64,000 bases of DNA from Paramacrobiotus metropolitanus (Eukaryota; Tardigrada; Eutardigrada; Parachela; Macrobiotidae): assembly GCF_019649055.1 (NCBI RefSeq), contig NW_026570265.1, forward strand, positions 868,001 to 932,000, written 5' to 3'. How positions within the stretch are numbered: the stretch's first letter is position 1; each line of letters begins with the position of its first letter. A program made the position numbers and the translations under genes. Below the pieces are notes generated by a model. It made no database searches. It was given only the letters and a program-made list of their open reading frames with translations, and was not told where the DNA came from. Shown piece by piece: positions 12,301 through 22,056 of this stretch.

Positions 12301-13202
12301 TCACAGATCGCGATGTCGAAGGCAGAAATTAGTAAAAACGACTGGACCTGTTGCTTTGTTTTAATACAAACAGACTTATATTATCAAATTTTATACGTTT
12401 TTCGTACAACGGTTACTTTCTGGTACATGCAGTTTGTGCTCATAATGCTACATGTAGCTTCTGTTTTTTGCAGCTCTAAATGAGCGAAAAGCGGAAGTTC
12501 GTGTCCAGTTCAAAAATCCAGACGGTGACATTTTTGAGGACGGGGAAGTAAAACGTGATGAACTGGTCATGCGTATTCAACCCAATGAAGCCATTTATCT
12601 GAAGATGATGACCAAAACCCCAAACAGCAATTTCGGCATTGAAGAGACTGAATTGGATTTGACTTACAGCAAACGCTACGAAGTGAGTAATGGCTAATGC
12701 ATATATAAGTGTTGGGTAATATGAATTTCTTCCTTACGTTAGCAAAACTTTCGGATTTGCTCATTGTGATAAATTTTTGAAGTGAATGTATTAATTGCTA
12801 TAATAATTACTATGCAATTTGCAAACGATTACGGTGAATTTTTTAAAATTTTGCATTGTTTTCTGTATTTATTTGACAAGTAATTTGCCTCACTTATTGT
12901 TACCAATACGATTTCGTTAATACGTGTTTTTTTTGCAGGGACTGGTGCTTGCCGAAGCTTATCAACTGCTGTTCATCGAAATTTTACGTGGTCGTCAGAT
13001 GCATTTCGTTCGCAATGATGAACTGGAAGAGACCTGGCGCATTTTCACTCCTTTGTTGCATCAGATCGAGCGTGAAAAAATTAAACCGACTGAGTACAAG
13101 TTCGGTTCTCGTGGGCCCCCGGAAGCGGATAAACTTGCAGCCAAAAACAACTACGTTTACAGCGGAACATATGTATGGCCCGGTGACAGCCCAAAGAAGT
13201 AA
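9387..13202 (+). CDS. G6PD: Glucose-6-phosphate 1-dehydrogenase
   Basis: Oxidises glucose-6-phosphate to 6-phosphogluconolactone with NADP+, the first and NADPH-producing step of the pentose phosphate pathway. CDS is join(9387..9550, 9617..9725, 9851..10071, 10142..10300, 10445..10570, 10643..10736, 12051..12267, 12474..12682, 12939..13202), 520 aa, close to animal G6PD (about 515). Landmarks are the Rossmann dinucleotide motif GASGDLA (residues 40-46), the EKPFGRD motif (173-179), the active-site motif RIDHYLGKE (201-209), and conserved [24 protein letters not shown] and [11 protein letters not shown] segments. All junctions are in phase. The start ATG at 9387 fits family length; the frame is open upstream to a probable acceptor but has no other ATG. 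Intron 6 (1,314 nt) is enlarged by a Mutator-like insertion. It is head to head with transketolase. Confidence 0.97.
10759..11969. mobile_element. Mutator-like non-autonomous element in G6PD intron 6
   Basis: A 1,211-bp element with very long terminal inverted repeats: 10759-11082 (beginning ACCTAAACATCACGGC) against 11644-11969, about 325 bp, differing by only a few substitutions and single-base indels. It is flanked by a perfect 9-bp direct repeat, GTTCCGGTG, at 10750-10758 and 11970-11978. A 9-bp target duplication with long inverted repeats is the classic Mutator (MULE) signature. The roughly 560-bp interior (11083-11643) has no transposase; it contains related subunits of the type GTTAGCACTCGGGTTA and ACATGAGCACTCGGGTTA. 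Removing the element and one target copy leaves an intron of about 94 nt with normal splice sites. Confidence 0.9.
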
Positions 13203-14013
13203 AACCCGTTTCCGCCTTTTCAGTCCTGTCTGAACGGGTTACAGATACAAGGGCCGGTGTGTTGGGCATATAAGAATTATCGTTCTTTATTGTTTATATT
13301 AATCTTGCAGCTGGATATTGCAATAATTTAGGCTGAATATTTTGGTGGCTCTTTCATAAGGTGAAGGGTGAAGTTTTATCAGTTTTACTTATGATGATGA
13401 GAAGTGTTTTAGATATTGGGCGGGAGGTGTTTAGTTTTTGGAAAAGAGTTATTGGAAAAATTTTGTGATCACGGGAGTCTAATCATGAAAATTAAAGCAT
13501 ACAATTAATGATTCGACACAATACGGAACTTAACGACGGAAAAGCAGCTATTACGAATGAGTTGGCATTTACTGAGAAATTACTACTATAATACATCAAA
13601 TTCTGCGGTACGTACTGTCATAGCATTAATGAAGGCACATAATTATGGTACTATCTAGAGTACTGTAGTATCGACTATGGTACTCCTCGTTGGCTATGTC
13701 CTACTCTTGAACACACATTATGACACTTCCTCATCGAATATAAACTGAATGAGCGGTTGTAACAGATTTTTATACTTGCAGAACTATATATGTACAGATA
13801 TTCGTCATCTTCGGAGAAGATGACGAAGAAGATCGGTATTTCAAAAACCTGGGGTACGATCGCAAACTACAATGCAAGTCAGATAAAGAAACAGAATATG
13901 CATCGAGAAATTCTATTCGAATCCGGGATCAAAAATTAAACATCTATCACTCATTCAACAAGTTCAGCATCTAACAAACATTCCGCAAAACCAAACCAGA
14001 GATCGCAGATAGC
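13203..14013. other. Spacer between convergent G6PD and TRMT112
   Basis: 811 bp with the 3' UTRs of both genes; an ATTAAA lies near 13492. A perfect hairpin occurs at 13801-13827. No coding sequence was seen. Confidence 0.5.
13801..13827. repeat. Perfect 12-bp hairpin
   Basis: TTCGTCATCTTC, a three-base loop (GGA), then the exact reverse complement GAAGATGACGAA. It lies about 190 bp beyond the TRMT112 stop codon. Its function is unknown. Confidence 0.7.
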
Positions 14014-14996
14014 CTAACTGACTTCTTCAGGCTTAAGAAGCATATTGGGAATTCCGTTTTGTATAGGGAACACTCTTCCCGTCTCAGGACAAATGAGCTC
14101 GCCTTTCAGAATCTCTAGCTACAAAAAAAAACAATCAGACCTCCATAATTTCCAGAAACAAAATACGACCGTAAGCAAAGAACATTTTCAATAATATGAA
14201 CAAAATTATAACGTCAACTGTGTGCACAATTTTACCTCCAAGAGGACATGGTGAAACTTTCGAAGGAAATCCTCGGAATTCGCTGCATCATCCGGTAATT
14301 CAGCGGGCAAAGCGTCCTCCTTGCCAACCTAAAACAGTGTTTGAAGCTATTGTAAACTGAAATCGGATAATAATCGGTTGAACAACCCATAACCAACAAG
14401 CATTGGTTCACTATCATTATCATTATAAAACAATAAGAAATACACAAAAAAGGGTGAAAAATTCACAAAAATGATACCACAATTACGATATAATCAGTAA
14501 CTTTAGCCATGCGAGCATCCGAGAAAGGTTGGCTGCTAAAAAGTGCAGCAATAAAACTTACGTCCTTCACAGCGGACCTCAGTGCATCGTATCTTATTTT
14601 CGGAATGATACGCGCTACAAAGTCTTTGTTGAACTCTGTTTCCTTTACTTCCATATCCTCCACCTGCAGATAAAAAAACGTAATTACGGTAAATTACCCC
14701 AAACTCCAAAGATCGTTTATAGTACTTCATTCACGGATTTCGCTAATTTAATTGCTGTACAAATAGGCATTAAAACCCTGATTTTAATTGGATTTCCCTA
14801 CAAAAAGGATACGAAAACTATAAATTACAATCGACAATATTAACAAACACAAGTTTTACGTGTCTAATTAGACTCTAATAATTTTGAAAAAATTGAAGAG
14901 TCAAAGAGAGTACTGTACCTTGAGCTGAAGAGGATAACCTTCTTTCACTCCCTTAATCGACTTTGACGTCAGCATATTGTGTGTGAGAAGCTTCAT
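14014..14996 (-). CDS. TRMT112: Multifunctional methyltransferase subunit TRM112-like
   Basis: Small zinc-binding protein that stabilises and activates several methyltransferases acting on tRNA, rRNA and the release factor eRF1. CDS is complement(join(14014..14118, 14236..14328, 14562..14663, 14919..14996)), 125 aa, the usual length of animal TRMT112. The N-terminus [11 protein letters not shown], the [13 protein letters not shown] motif, the HHVLLE helix and the C-terminal [20 protein letters not shown], which carries the zinc-ribbon CP.SGR-type motif, are all present. All four exons are in phase 0. In the human family the N-terminal half contributes further metal ligands; here the first exon has none I can identify. 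Confidence 0.95.
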
Positions 14997-16186
14997 TGTT
15001 CGCACCACAAAAACCGAACAGCAGGAAGGAATATTTTTAACAACCAGCCCTGCACAAAAAACCGTATAAGACATTTATAGTAAAACAGACAGATAATCTT
15101 TCGCCAGTGACTCGCCACCATACAGGCTACAGCCGAAAGTAATAACGTCTACACAGATTATTAGAGAAACCGCAACGTGTTACAACAATAACTTGTAGAA
15201 TTAAGAACTTTACCGATACGAGAACATCGAAACAGCGAGAACGTTATGCACAAAGCGAACCCGACACGAAATATGCGAATATCAAATATCCTTTGAACTT
15301 TTAAGGCAAGATCACAGTTCAACACAGCAAATACATTAGGAAACGTGGTTATTACTTACTGAATGCGACTCTATTTGTACCTGCAGCTATCATGCATAGG
15401 GATCTCAGATATGCGGCTTCTTTTTTTCCGTCACTCTGACTGCGAGAGTGCTGAGTTCCCAAATGATCAAATCCAAAGATGGTGCTGGAGCCTTGGCTGC
15501 TGTAACTCGCACAGACAAGACCTCTTTCCAACAGCTACGGTGCAGTGAAAAATTGCTCCCTCTGGAAGCTGGACATTCACCGGACAATATTTTAGTTCCC
15601 TGTTCCAGTAACTGCTGGGTGTAGCCGGAGGAACTCAATATCAATCTTTTGTGATTTGAAATTTTGTTTTTTTGTTTTACAAAACTAAAAGTACGTAACA
15701 AAACTCACAAAACTACAAAAGATCGCAAGTTCGGCGTACGTTCGGTAGCCGGTCTGGTCTTAAGCCTTTTCATCTAACCGCCGGCTGGTAGTGATTTCAG
15801 TGAATTCAATCTAACGGTTCTTGCCAGCCACTCTAAAGGAAAGTTACTTTCTATTCAACGGTAATCGTGCATATGTGCACGAGTGCAAATTCCAGCGCTG
15901 GCGCAACCTATATTTCGGTTTGAATTTTTGAACGAGCCAATGGCAGCCAGCATTAAAACGGCCTTCGGTAAAAGCGCTATGAGAGAGAGTCCCCATTCAG
16001 CGTCCTTCTCTCGGGAAGTGTTCACTGAACTTCATTCGGTCTGCGTACACACTACACAGACATAAAAAAGTTCGCGGTCCCTTTTGTGGCTTTGGCTACT
16101 TTTAGTCTGTGCGATATAATTCTAGATAATTCTAAGCGGAGGGTCTGGATTGTTTTAAAATCTGAATACAACTGTAGTGCGAAGCA
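14997..16186. promoter_or_regulatory. Divergent upstream region of TRMT112 and eIF4A3
   Basis: 1.2 kb between two divergent start codons. A 53-codon ATG ORF lies on the + strand at about 15462-15623 (beginning MIKSKDGAGALAAVTRTDK); it looks more coding-like than its surroundings, but I cannot place it in a family. Sequence just upstream of the eIF4A3 ATG is T- and G-rich and may be its 5' UTR. No clear promoter motif was seen. Confidence 0.35.
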
Positions 16187-17615
16187 ATGGCGGCTGCCGC
16201 GGCGTCTATAACTACCAAGCGACGTGCCCTTCTGGATGAAGACCTTGCGAATGTGGACTTCGAAACGAGTGAGGACGTGGAAGTGGTGCCGTCCTTCGAT
16301 ACCATGGGACTTCGAGAGGATCTTATTCGCGGCATCTATGCGTATGGTTTCGAGAGACCTTCGGCCATTCAGCAGCGAGCCATAAAACCCGTCGTCAAGA
16401 GGCGTGATGTCATCGCGCAGGCACAGTCCGGCACGGGCAAGACGGCAACCTTTTCTATTGCGGTTCTCCAGAACTTGGAGACGCAGATTAATGAAACTCA
16501 GGCTCTTATCCTTTCTCCTACCCGCGAACTGGCGCAGCAGATACAGAAAGTCATTCTGGCTCTCGGGGACCACATGAAAGTGCAGTGTCATGCTTGCATT
16601 GGCGGGACCAGCGTTGGGGAGGATATTAGTAAACTGGACCGAGGACAACATGTTGTCAGTGGAACGCCAGGTACCTTTGAAAGTTTGCAGATTTTTAAAG
16701 AATTTCTTTCCGTCAGTTGTCATCTCTTCGATTACAAGCATTTGTGGGCTTTTTACAATGTGATCCTTCGGCTACCGGCCCTACCTAGATTAGACACAGG
16801 CGTTATTGATTTTTAGAATACTTATTAGCTGGGGCTGGGGTAATACGATTTTAGAATAACAAATTATTACAGGACGTGTTCTGGATATGATCAAAAGGAA
16901 AAATCTGCGGACTCGCAACATCAAAATTCTGGTGCTGGACGAAGCCGACGAGATGCTGAACCGCGGCTTCAAGGAGCAGATCTACGATGTATACCGTCAT
17001 TTGCCGCCTGATACGCAGGTGGTTCTACTGTCCGCTACCCTGCCGCATGAAATCTTGGAAATGACATCCAAGTTCATGACGGATCCGATCCGCATCCTGG
17101 TCAAACGTGATGAATTGACACTCGAAGGCATCAAACAATTTTTTGTGGCCGTAGAAAAAGAAGAATGGAAATTTGATACACTATGTGATCTCTATGACAC
17201 GCTGACCATCACGCAGGCTGTCATATTTTGCAATACAAAACGTAAAGTGGACTGGCTGACGGAGAAGATGCGAGATGCTAATTTCACTGTGTCGTCCATG
17301 CACGGCGATATGCCGCAGAAGGAGCGCGATACGATTATGCGGGAATTCCGCAACGGCAGCAGTCGGGTGCTCATCTCCACAGATGTGTGGGCGCGTGGCA
17401 TTGACGTCCAGCAGGTGTCGTTGGTCATTAATTACGATCTGCCGAATAACCGTGAACTGTACATTCATCGTATTGGCCGATCCGGGCGTTTTGGACGGAA
17501 AGGGGTGGCCATCAACTTCGTGAAGAGCGACGATATTAGAATTCTGCGAGATATCGAACAGTACTACTCCACGCAGATTGATGAAATGCCGATGAACGTC
17601 CAGGATCTTATCTAA
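16187..17615 (+). CDS. EIF4A3: Eukaryotic initiation factor 4A-III (DEAD-box RNA helicase)
   Basis: ATP-dependent RNA helicase that forms the RNA-clamping core of the exon junction complex in the nucleus and marks spliced mRNA. CDS is join(16187..16670, 16873..17615), 408 aa (human 411), with one phase-1 intron. All DEAD-box motifs are visible in order: Q-motif region [10 protein letters not shown], motif I AQSGTGKT, Ia PTRELA, Ib TPGR (spanning the intron), II DEAD in [15 protein letters not shown], then [22 protein letters not shown] and [10 protein letters not shown]. The N-terminus ([19 protein letters not shown]) and C-terminus ([11 protein letters not shown]) match the eIF4A-III branch rather than eIF4A-I/II. 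The ATG at 16187 gives family length. Confidence 0.97.
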
Positions 17616-17996
17616 ACAACTTTTTGATCGGTCTTGCTCCATCTTTATTATAATACGGCATTGATTCCTCTAATGTCTCGATATGAATGTCATTATAATT
17701 TACAGCTGGACTTGCTTCTAGTTTGTCTTTGTTTTTTTGTTATTCCACTGTGTATACCAAACTAGGAGACCTGGTCATTCGTTGAATTTAATCTGCGGTG
17801 CACAAAAGTTACGTGCTGTTCTGTTACATGCTTTGTTGAAAATGAATTCCGCTTATTTTCTACTTATGCTTCGATCTGTAACATGCCTGTTCTTTGAAAA
17901 TATTTCAAGGCTCGGGAAGCTACTACAGTCTGAGATGGGTTCAAATTCCCTGCAATTGTTGCTTACTCTTTCTGTACCGATGCTGTAGTACGAAAT
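17616..17996. other. eIF4A3 3' flank
   Basis: 381 bp downstream of the eIF4A3 stop, presumably its 3' UTR. No coding sequence was seen. The inverted-repeat element follows directly. Confidence 0.5.
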
Positions 17997-18871
17997 CACT
18001 AGAGCCAACCCTATTCACCCGTTTTATAAAGCCACGCTTTTTCGCATCCCGTTAATTATAATTTATAGGCACCACTTTTTTACTATTAATCAGATAAACA
18101 TACCCAGTTGCCGGTTTTTATGGACACCCATTTTAATTTTCATAATGGGTGTCCATTTTCTCTAATGCAATTTCTCTAATGCTACAAAATGTCACATATG
18201 ATGCGATTATTTTTAGATAAAATTTTACTCATGCTTTTTTGCCCCTAAACCTTCTGAGTTCTCTTCGATGATTTCTTCATTTTTGACTACTCCCGCAAGT
18301 CAGTTGCGCTGACCATGAGCACCGGGTTTCCATCAAGGCCAAAGATAGCTCCGTCCACGCCAACAAGTTTCCCGCAGTGTCTGCAACACTTTTTAAACGC
18401 ATCCATATTTTCGGTCCTTCCGGATGACTTTCTGTGCAACTAGTCGACCGTTTGTACAATAACTGCAGAGTGCAGACTGCCAATCGTTTCCGGTATTCAC
18501 ATTGTACGTGCCCGGTGCCTCCCAGAAAGGTTAATGAAGGGCTCTCGATAATAAAGTTTTGTAGCATTTCTGGCGTAATTAGGAAGATATTAGTGATATT
18601 TCCAGCAGCGGAAATCGTAATATCAACATATACGTTCCGATCTTTAACTCGAACAGAAGTATGGTTCAGCACGTGGTTGAATGTTTGTCCTAATAATTTA
18701 ATGTAGTGCCATATTACGATGAGAAAATGTTTTTAACTGGAACACAAAACAGGTGCCTATAAAATCAGGGTGTCTAAAACAGATAAATTAAATCCGAAAG
18801 GGGTGCCTATAATAAACGGGGTGCGGAAAAGGGGTGGCTACAAAAAACAGGGGTGTAAGGGGTCGCTATAG
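17997..18871. mobile_element. Decayed inverted-repeat element with internal ORF remnant
   Basis: The left end (about 17997-18155) read on the - strand aligns with the right end (about 18750-18871) read on the + strand. Both run through the same order of motifs, GGTGCCTATAA, an ACGGGRTGCG-type unit, a GTGGCT unit and an outermost unit resembling GGGTCGCTATAGTG. The copies are diverged and contain indels, so the element is old. No clear target duplication was found and the superfamily is unassigned; the CACTA-like outer ends are suggestive only. The interior carries a broken Cys-rich coding sequence on the - strand. Confidence 0.6.
18225..18732 (-). pseudogene. Broken Cys-rich ORF inside inverted-repeat element
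   Basis: Coding-like sequence on the - strand that moves between all three frames. One frame is open from 18732 and encodes a beta-rich stretch (LNHTSVRVKDRNVYVDITIS, then LITPEMLQNFIIE). It gives way to a second frame with CSYCTNGRLVAQKVIRKDRK, then a third with KKCCRHCGKLVGVDGAIFG, then the second again with VVKNEEIIEENSEGLG before a stop. The two CxxC pairs suggest a zinc ribbon. I do not recognise the family. It may be a decayed transposon protein or a captured host fragment. Unrecognised introns could also explain the frame changes, but no good splice sites fit. Confidence 0.45.
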
Positions 18872-19412
18872 TGTCACCCTTTTTTTATTTACAGTAAGTC
18901 AACTCATTGCCGCTCTAGCGGCTCTACAATAGTACGTACAGACTACAGACTGAACTGCCTAACCAATTCAAACTGTGCTATTGCATAGCGGCGATGGTCA
19001 AACTTTGTCATCAACAATGAACCACCTTATTATCATTCGAAATCAAAATACCATTTTACCTTCCTCGAGACTTGATGCTGCATCTAGTGCATAGTAGTAA
19101 GTACGTACTATTCTAATTATACGCCCGGTATTAAATCAGTTTAGAATTTTGTCAGTTAAATCACTCTTTTTGTGGAAAAGCGAATTGTCAAACATCGTAG
19201 AACAATCAATAAAAGTTACAAAACTAGCAAATCAACTAGCATTAGTATTTGGTGTTCCTTGAGCAACTATTCGGTTCAAACTTATATCAAGAAAGAGACA
19301 ATTACATACCAAAATTTATACATTATCACCCGGTGAGGTCATGTGCAAATGAAAAGTTGACAATAGTAAACAACACTAGCCAAAATAATACCTAGCAAGG
19401 CATGACAGCCGG
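18872..19412. other. Spacer, nothing recognised
   Basis: AT-rich sequence between the inverted-repeat element and the 3' end of the AKTIP-like gene. No ORF of note, RNA gene or repeat was seen. Confidence 0.5.
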
Positions 19413-20585
19413 TCACCAAATTTTCGGAAGCTGTCTTTTACTGCATATCTTGTCTCCGGTTTCCAGTATCTGCTTCAACTGAGGCTCCAAGAGTTCTGGC
19501 ATGCAGGGCCTGCAATCCAAAAACAACGTGCAAGAAAAATACACACTTTTCACGGACGCCATACTGCTGACAGTACCAACTAACGAAAGCGTTACTCAAG
19601 CAAAAAAAGTGAATGCCAGAAAAATCAAAATAAAACTGAACAAGAGATCGTTCGACAGTTTACCCAAAAGAGAGTTCCGATGATGGTGAACTACTTGATT
19701 CACTGCACAATTCCTGGAAAATATCCTTGATGTTCAATCTTGCATGTGCTTTGTAATCGCTGCGACTCTGTTCCAGCAAACACGCAGCTTCCAGGTTTTT
19801 CCTCCCATCGACACTGGGTTCAGTAAATTGCTCTTTCAAATAAAGCAGGATATCGCGAATTCGATTTTCTTTTCTGCAAGTAGTAAAACGTAGGAATGTT
19901 ATCACATCCATATTCGCACTCTAACATTTCACACCCTAGATTTAAGCAAAACTGGAAAACAAAAAAGTGCTCACTGCCAAAGAGGAAATTTTAAGGAAAA
20001 ATCGAATTCTCCACTCCTTGGATCGACCAGTGGATGGAACGGAGGTGGCCAAAATATAACCTGTGGCGACGCTGAGTTATGCAAGGAAAAGTTCAGTTGG
20101 AACTGGAAGAATCCACCGTCATACAATCCTCCAATCATCCCCAGTGTTCCATGCCATCCTATCGTATAAATTATTATGAAATGTAATCGACAAAAAATTA
20201 CTGCTAAGTGCAAACAGTTATCCACACAGAACAAAATGTGGCATGCATTACTTTGTATCAATTTCGGTTTCCTCGCACAAAAAATATTCATTTCAGTGTA
20301 GTCAAAAATGGATTTTTTTAGAGGTTGTGCAAGCGCAGTGCTTCCACGTATTTATTGGGGCACATACGGTAAGGTACACTTCCGGATGGAACGATCATTA
20401 CCCCGCTGACAGGATCTCGGCATATTTCGGCGCTACACATAGGATACCAAGCAAAAATGAAGAGTAAATATTACAATAAAATTATGATTATTGTCTTACA
20501 ATTCACCCAGCACAGCGTAGTGATGAGATGTCTCCGATCTTGCTTCTCGTGGGCTGCGAACCGTGAATGGATCGCTCACAGCCAT
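19413..20585 (-). CDS. AKTIP: AKTIP/Fused-toes-like ubiquitin E2 variant
   Basis: Member of the UEV group: E2-fold proteins without the catalytic Cys. AKTIP works in the FTS-Hook-FHIP complex that links cargo to dynein. CDS is complement(join(19413..19509, 19664..19873, 19975..20158, 20368..20432, 20500..20585)), 213 aa. The E2-fold signature GGLYDGGFFQFQLNFSL, then PPPFHPLVDPRSGEFD (residues about 70-105), matches the FHPLVDP motif of AKTIP; the later LEAACLLEQSRSDYK and C-terminal SFGPCMPELLEPQLKQIL also align with the family. The last exon was found by continuing past an in-frame stop that overlaps a GTAAAC donor. The product is shorter than human AKTIP (about 290), mainly at the N-terminus. 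A good acceptor just upstream of the ATG (TTTTTACTCATTAG) may mean an unrecognised upstream exon. Confidence 0.85.
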
Positions 20586-20760
20586 TATTTCACAGCCTTC
20601 TGAGCCTAATGAGTAAAAATTCAAAAGAAACCGAAAAGTCCTGAAAACTCAAAAACTTCACGATATTGAATATTATAACATTTAGAAAATTTCGAGGCTT
20701 TTTTTAGAGGCATTTTTTGGTGGTACTGATTGTGAGCTAACTTTCAGCACAATCCACACT

Positions 20761-20830
20761 TGTATACAGTAGGTATACAGTACAGACTGTACTGTACACT
20801 GTACAGTACATAATATTGTACATTATTGTA
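20761..20830. repeat. GTAC-rich palindromic tract
   Basis: Dense TGTAC/GTACA/GTATAC units (for example GACTGTACTGTACACTGTAC), of the same character as the tract at 6961-7034. Confidence 0.6.
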
Positions 20831-21936
20831 TTTGTGTTAATTTGTGGCTACTGTCACCCTGTGCGGTTTGGCGCTAAGCGCTTAGGCATTGTGCCGGATC
20901 CAGTTTCGGTGCGGAAACACTTCCCACAAGCACAGGCGCAATACAGTACACCAGTGCCCGTCGTCTATGTCCCAATCTTAGGAGAACGTATTCTGACGGC
21001 GCCCATAACTTCTAAATATTTCGATGTATGGCAAAATGCATTATGATAAAATTGAGAGCAACTAAAAACATAATTATGAGGGTCGACATGGGATGCATGA
21101 TATGTGTTTTTGATTTTTGAGATGGAGTACGTATTGCGTGGCGATAGGGTCACGCAATGTTTATTACGAAATGATGTTTAAATGCACAGAGATACGAAAT
21201 TTCCAAAATTTGACGCGTAAACTGCAAGGATTTGTCATGAGTGGACAAGTAGGTGCTAAAGCGAGCATACTTGATTTAAGTACGTATTCTAATTGATTCA
21301 CGTTCTTTATCGTAAGTAATGTCAAAGGGTACTCGTATACGTAGTTTAATCAATGACTTTTATTTACAGATTTCTTGACATAGCCCTTGCCTGTGAAGTA
21401 TTCGTTTATAGTGTGGTAACAGTTTGAAGTTGTAAAACCGAGATGAAAAACGGTTGACCGAAAATGCTTCCACTATCGATAATCAAGTAGGTAATCAACA
21501 GGCTCTAGGGAACAACTACCCTAGGTAATATCGCGGCTTGCTCAAAGAGCCGCGGCCTCACAATCAGTTGCTTTTCCTTTTCAGTGTTTTTGCTTCCGAT
21601 TTCAGTGCATCTAAAGAAAAAACTGTTGATCTGACTGTTCAATATCGAAAATCAAATAAATGGTGTCAGGTCGATACTGCAGTTTAAATATTTTCTGACA
21701 TTCAGCACTTACCATTAGCATATGCATCCACTATGACACAGAGCTATTCAGTAGATTGTTGGTGTTTCTTCTGATCAGTGGTTTACAATACGATACAAAC
21801 CGTACAACCACGCCGAGTGTACCGGATTCGCGCAGTTTATTAATTTTTCAAACTTATCTTGCGCGCATTCTATTAATTTTTCAAAGTTATCATTCAAACT
21901 CGTGTTTATCAGGTACATTTCATTCAATCAGTTTCA

Positions 21937-21968
21937 CAGCTGGCAAATTATACAGCTGGCAAATTATA
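21937..21968. repeat. 16-bp tandem duplication
   Basis: CAGCTGGCAAATTATA occurs twice in immediate succession with no mismatch. Confidence 0.8.
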
Positions 21969-21977
21969 TAGATTATA

Positions 21978-22056
21978 TTTACTTACATAAATACTATAGT
22001 AGCTCGTACGCTTAAAAAGATTATGTACGAGCTACTATAGTATTTATGTAAGTAAA
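21978..22056. repeat. Perfect 32-bp inverted repeat (hairpin)
   Basis: Arms at 21978-22009 and 22025-22056 are exact reverse complements (left arm begins TTTACTTACATAAATACTAT), separated by a 15-base loop. It could be a minimal fold-back element or a cruciform-forming site. No transposase or target duplication was seen. Confidence 0.85.
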
